From positions 1 to 9,278 of the forward strand of contig JAFEEK010000490.1 of the NCBI GenBank assembly GCA_018241165.1: a stretch of DNA of 9,278 nt, in the 5' to 3' direction. The DNA comes from Pseudomonadota bacterium. GTDB lineage: Bacteria; Pseudomonadota; Gammaproteobacteria; Xanthomonadales; Rhodanobacteraceae. The translations under genes were made by a program, and so were the position numbers. The notes beneath the pieces are model-generated. The model worked only from the letters and a program-made list of their open reading frames with translations. It had not been told where the DNA came from and searched no databases. The first letter of the stretch is position 1; each line of letters begins with the position of its first letter. Positions 7,208-9,278 of this stretch are shown here, piece after piece.

Positions 7208-8557
7208 ATGAGCGAGTTTCTGGGTTCGGTCTGGTGGCTGCTGGTCACGCTGGGACTGCTGGTCACCTTCCATGAGTTCGGCCATTTCTGGGTCGCGCGC
7301 CGCTGCGGCGTGAAAGTGCTGCGCTTTTCGGTCGGTTTCGGCAAACCGGTGTGGTCGCGTTTCGGCCGCGATGGCGTGGAATACGCGATTGGCGCGATTC
7401 CGCTCGGCGGCTACGTGAAATTCCTCGACGCGCGCGAAGCGGACAATCCCGAGGCCGCCGCACACGAAGCCGGCGAATACAACGCGGCACCGGTCGGCAA
7501 GCGCATGCTCATCGCCGTGGCCGGACCGGTCTTCAACATCGTGTTCACCATTTTCGCGTTCTGGGCGATGTTCGTGGTCGGCCGTCCGGATTTCCAGCCG
7601 GTGATCGGCGCCCCGCAGGGACTGGCGGCCGCAGCAGGCTTGCAGGCCGGCGATCGCATCGTATCCGTGGACGGCGACCGCGTGGATTCGTGGAGCGCGG
7701 CCATGCTCGACATCGCGCAGGCCGCGATGCTGCGCCGCGATGTCGCGCTGCAAGTCCAAAAAACAGGCAATGCGACCCAGACCCACACGCTGGCCTTGAG
7801 CCAACTGCCCCAAGGCGTTGCCGATGACAGCAAGACTTTCGACACGATCGGTTTGCAACTGCAGTCGCCGCCCGCCGTAGTCGGCGTATTGAGTGCCGGC
7901 GGCGCCGCGGCATTGGCGGGCCTGCGCGAGGGCGACCGCATCACCGCGATCGACGACAAGCCGGTCGGCTCGTTCGCGGAACTGGTCAAGCTCGTCCCGG
8001 AACTGGCTACGCAAAATCCGCGCCTGCACCTGACCGTGCAACGCGGCAACGACACGCTGGGCTTCGACCTGACCGCCGAACGCCGCGAATCCGGCGGCCA
8101 GGAACGCTGGCTGATCGGCATTGGCGCCGCCGATTCGCACGATGCGCTGGAACGTTACAACCCGCTGCGCGCGGTTCCCGCCGCGTTGCGCGAAACCTGG
8201 AAAACCACCAGCGCCACGCTGGGCATGATCGGCGCGATGCTCAGCGGCGCGGCGTCGACGAAAAACCTGTCCAGCGTGATCAGCATCGCCCAGGTGGCCA
8301 ATGCGTCGGCGCACATGGGCGTGGCCTGGTTCCTGTCGTTTCTCGCGGTGATTTCGCTGAGCCTGGGAATCCTCAACCTGCTGCCGATTCCCATGCTCGA
8401 TGGCGGGCATCTGCTCTACTACGCCATCGAATGGATCAAGGGCAGTCCCTTGAGCGAGCGCACCCTGATCGCCGGCCAATACGTCGGCATGGCGGCGTTG
8501 GCGGCCCTGATGAGCCTGGCTTTTTACAACGATATCCTGCGCTTGGTCGCCGGATGA
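7208..8557 (+). CDS. rseP: Site-2 intramembrane zinc metalloprotease of the sigma-E response
   Basis: In E. coli RseP cuts the anti-sigma factor RseA within the inner membrane after DegS, releasing sigma-E when outer-membrane proteins misfold; it also clears remnant signal peptides. This 449-residue protein (E. coli 450) has the zinc site HEFGH at 22-26 in the first membrane helix and the third ligand Asp398 in NLLPIPMLDGGHLL (390-403). The conserved hydrophobic-sheet region includes GVEYAIGAIPLGGYVKFLD (66-84). Two periplasmic PDZ domains occupy about 133-210 (AGLQAGDRIVSVDGDRV) and 222-300 (AGLREGDRITAIDDKPV). Membrane helices flank these (about 5-22, 105-128, 376-395, 424-445). One oddity is the usual NLSGPISIA motif, which reads NLSSVISIA here (353-361). 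The ATG is 7 bp after dxr, with only a weak GAG upstream, so it is probably coupled. RseA is not in the window. Confidence 0.97.
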   Translation: MSEFLGSVWWLLVTLGLLVTFHEFGHFWVARRCGVKVLRFSVGFGKPVWSRFGRDGVEYAIGAIPLGGYVKFLDAREADNPEAAAHEAGEYNAAPVGKRMLIAVAGPVFNIVFTIFAFWAMFVVGRPDFQPVIGAPQGLAAAAGLQAGDRIVSVDGDRVDSWSAAMLDIAQAAMLRRDVALQVQKTGNATQTHTLALSQLPQGVADDSKTFDTIGLQLQSPPAVVGVLSAGGAAALAGLREGDRITAIDDKPVGSFAELVKLVPELATQNPRLHLTVQRGNDTLGFDLTAERRESGGQERWLIGIGAADSHDALERYNPLRAVPAALRETWKTTSATLGMIGAMLSGAASTKNLSSVISIAQVANASAHMGVAWFLSFLAVISLSLGILNLLPIPMLDGGHLLYYAIEWIKGSPLSERTLIAGQYVGMAALAALMSLAFYNDILRLVAG

Positions 8558-8560
8558 CAT

Positions 8561-8566
8561 TACAAT
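8561..8566 (+). promoter_or_regulatory. Possible -10 element of a bamA promoter
   Basis: TACAAT matches five of six -10 bases and lies four bases after the rseP stop. No convincing -35 or TGn extension is present, and no sigma-E-like GGAACTT/TCTGA pair is seen at a suitable distance. A start near 8573 would give a leader of about 58 bases. In E. coli bamA has additional promoters near the end of rseP, which makes a local promoter plausible. Confidence 0.25.
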
Positions 8567-8571
8567 ACCCG

Positions 8572-8594
8572 GCCGCGACGGTTGTCGCCGCGGC
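8572..8594 (+). promoter_or_regulatory. GC-rich hairpin in the bamA leader
   Basis: GCGAC (8575-8579) pairs with GTCGC (8584-8588) around the loop GGTT, and GCC (8572-8574) with GGC (8592-8594) across a three-base bulge. It is followed by an A/C-rich stretch (8603-8617), not a T-run, so it is not an intrinsic terminator. It could stabilise or attenuate the rseP-bamA transcript. It sits about 36 bases before the bamA start and does not cover it. Confidence 0.3.
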
Positions 8595-8630
8595 ATTCCC
8601 GCTTACAAAAACAAACGTTGGATCGTGACG

Positions 8631-9278
8631 ATGAAGCGTATCGCCGCTCTTGTACTGCTCGCCTGCCTTGCCGCCAAAGCCCATGCGTTCGATCCGTTCG
8701 TCGCCTCCGATATCCGCATCGACGGCTTGCAACGCATCTCCGCCGGCACGGTGTTCACCTACCTGCCGGTCGAAAAGGGCGACCAGGTCACCAACGAGCG
8801 CGCCGCGCAGGCGATCCGCGCGCTGTACAAGACCGGATTCTTCAGCGACGTGTCGGTCGCGCGCCAGGACAACATCCTCGTCATCACGGTCAAGGAACGC
8901 CCGGCGATCTCCAAGATCCAGATCAAGGGCAACAAGGACCTCAGGACCGAGGACCTGCTCAAGGGCCTGAAGGACATCGGCCTGTCCGACGGCGAGCCGT
9001 TCGACCGCCTGTCGCTGGATCGCGTCACCCAGGAACTCACGCGCCAGTACTACAACCGCGGCAAGTACAACGTCACGATCAAGCCGACGGTGATCAACCT
9101 GGACCGCAACCGCGTGGAACTGGCGATCAACATCGCCGAGGGCAAGGTCGCCAAGATCAAGCAGATCAACGTCGTCGGCAACCATGCCTTCACCCAGGCG
9201 CAGATCCGCGACGATTTCGAATCCGACACCAGCAACTGGACGTCGTGGTATTCCAAGGACGACCAGTACTCGCGCGAG
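8631..9278 (+). CDS. bamA: Outer-membrane protein assembly factor BamA, N-terminal part (3' end outside window)
   Basis: BamA is the core of the BAM complex that folds and inserts beta-barrel proteins into the outer membrane. The frame is open from ATG 8631 to the window end, giving 216 residues of a protein usually near 800. Residues 1-19 (MKRIAALVLLACLAAKAHA) form a signal peptide with AHA before the cut. POTRA1 runs from about 20 to 91 (SDIRIDGLQRISAGTVFTYL, then ALYKTGFFSDV and ITVKERP), POTRA2 from about 92 to 170 (ISKIQIKGNKDL, QYYNRGKYNV) and POTRA3 begins near 172 (IKQINVVGNHAFT). The beta-barrel is not seen. A GGA eight bases upstream is a weak ribosome site; an in-frame GTG at 8625 is a less likely start. 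Every lysine after the signal peptide uses AAG, fitting strong expression. It follows rseP after 73 bp, as in E. coli. Confidence 0.96.
   Translation, partial: MKRIAALVLLACLAAKAHAFDPFVASDIRIDGLQRISAGTVFTYLPVEKGDQVTNERAAQAIRALYKTGFFSDVSVARQDNILVITVKERPAISKIQIKGNKDLRTEDLLKGLKDIGLSDGEPFDRLSLDRVTQELTRQYYNRGKYNVTIKPTVINLDRNRVELAINIAEGKVAKIKQINVVGNHAFTQAQIRDDFESDTSNWTSWYSKDDQYSRE

Noticed and set aside
8511..8526. A T-run after GC-rich sequence near the end of rseP, as a terminator
   Set aside because: No stem directly precedes the T-run, and it lies within the conserved rseP coding sequence.
6602..8596. A 664-codon minus-strand open frame across dxr and rseP (with a similar one at 2765-4444)
   Set aside because: Both are antisense to conserved genes with intact motifs. 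Their translations are low-complexity and resemble nothing recognisable, as expected from codon bias in GC-rich DNA.
8655..8666. A lipobox-like LLAC in the BamA signal peptide
   Set aside because: The cysteine is at residue 12, too early for a normal lipoprotein signal, and AHA at 17-19 gives a better ordinary cleavage site. BamA is not a lipoprotein.

Overview
The window is a GC-rich stretch from a Gram-negative bacterium, with every recognisable gene on the + strand and packed closely together. The right two thirds (about 3.8-9.28 kb) carry the gene order frr-uppS-cdsA-dxr-rseP-bamA, the classic proteobacterial envelope and isoprenoid cluster. Three things point to a gammaproteobacterium of the Xanthomonadales/Lysobacterales type, possibly Rhodanobacteraceae: this gene order, a large TonB-dependent receptor with xanthomonad-style signatures, and a DUF1232-type gene next door. 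That placement is inference, because there is no rRNA or other taxonomic marker here.

Left region (1-3739): the last 723 codons of a TonB-dependent outer-membrane receptor (the start lies before the window), then an ECF-type sigma factor of the 'TTRW' group, whose relatives are often encoded near Ser/Thr protein kinases, then a 217-residue protein with a degenerate DUF1232/YkvA-like segment. No anti-sigma factor, FecR-like regulator or kinase is visible. This is the less ordinary part of the window. In many relatives rpsB-tsf-pyrH occupies the position just before frr, so the left region marks a break in the usual synteny.

Right region (3776-9278): an extended -10 promoter (TGCTATACT) starts the frr unit. 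frr and uppS are 10 bp apart, uppS/cdsA and cdsA/dxr overlap by ATGA, and rseP follows dxr after 7 bp, so these five genes look like one translationally coupled operon. bamA follows rseP after a 73-bp gap that may hold its own promoter and a leader hairpin; it is cut off by the window end after 216 codons.

The products fit together. Dxr commits carbon to the MEP isoprenoid pathway, and UppS condenses those isoprenoids into undecaprenyl diphosphate, the lipid carrier for peptidoglycan and surface glycans. CdsA makes CDP-diacylglycerol for phospholipids. RseP is the intramembrane protease of the sigma-E envelope stress response, and BamA inserts outer-membrane beta-barrels, the class to which the upstream receptor belongs. 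Frr recycles ribosomes.

I see no convincing new defence system, CRISPR array, mobile element or RNA gene. The most unusual signals are a strong imperfect hairpin that buries the cdsA ribosome-binding site and start codon at the uppS/cdsA junction, the orphan kinase-group sigma factor beside a TonB receptor, the degenerate DUF1232 protein, and a substituted conserved motif in RseP.
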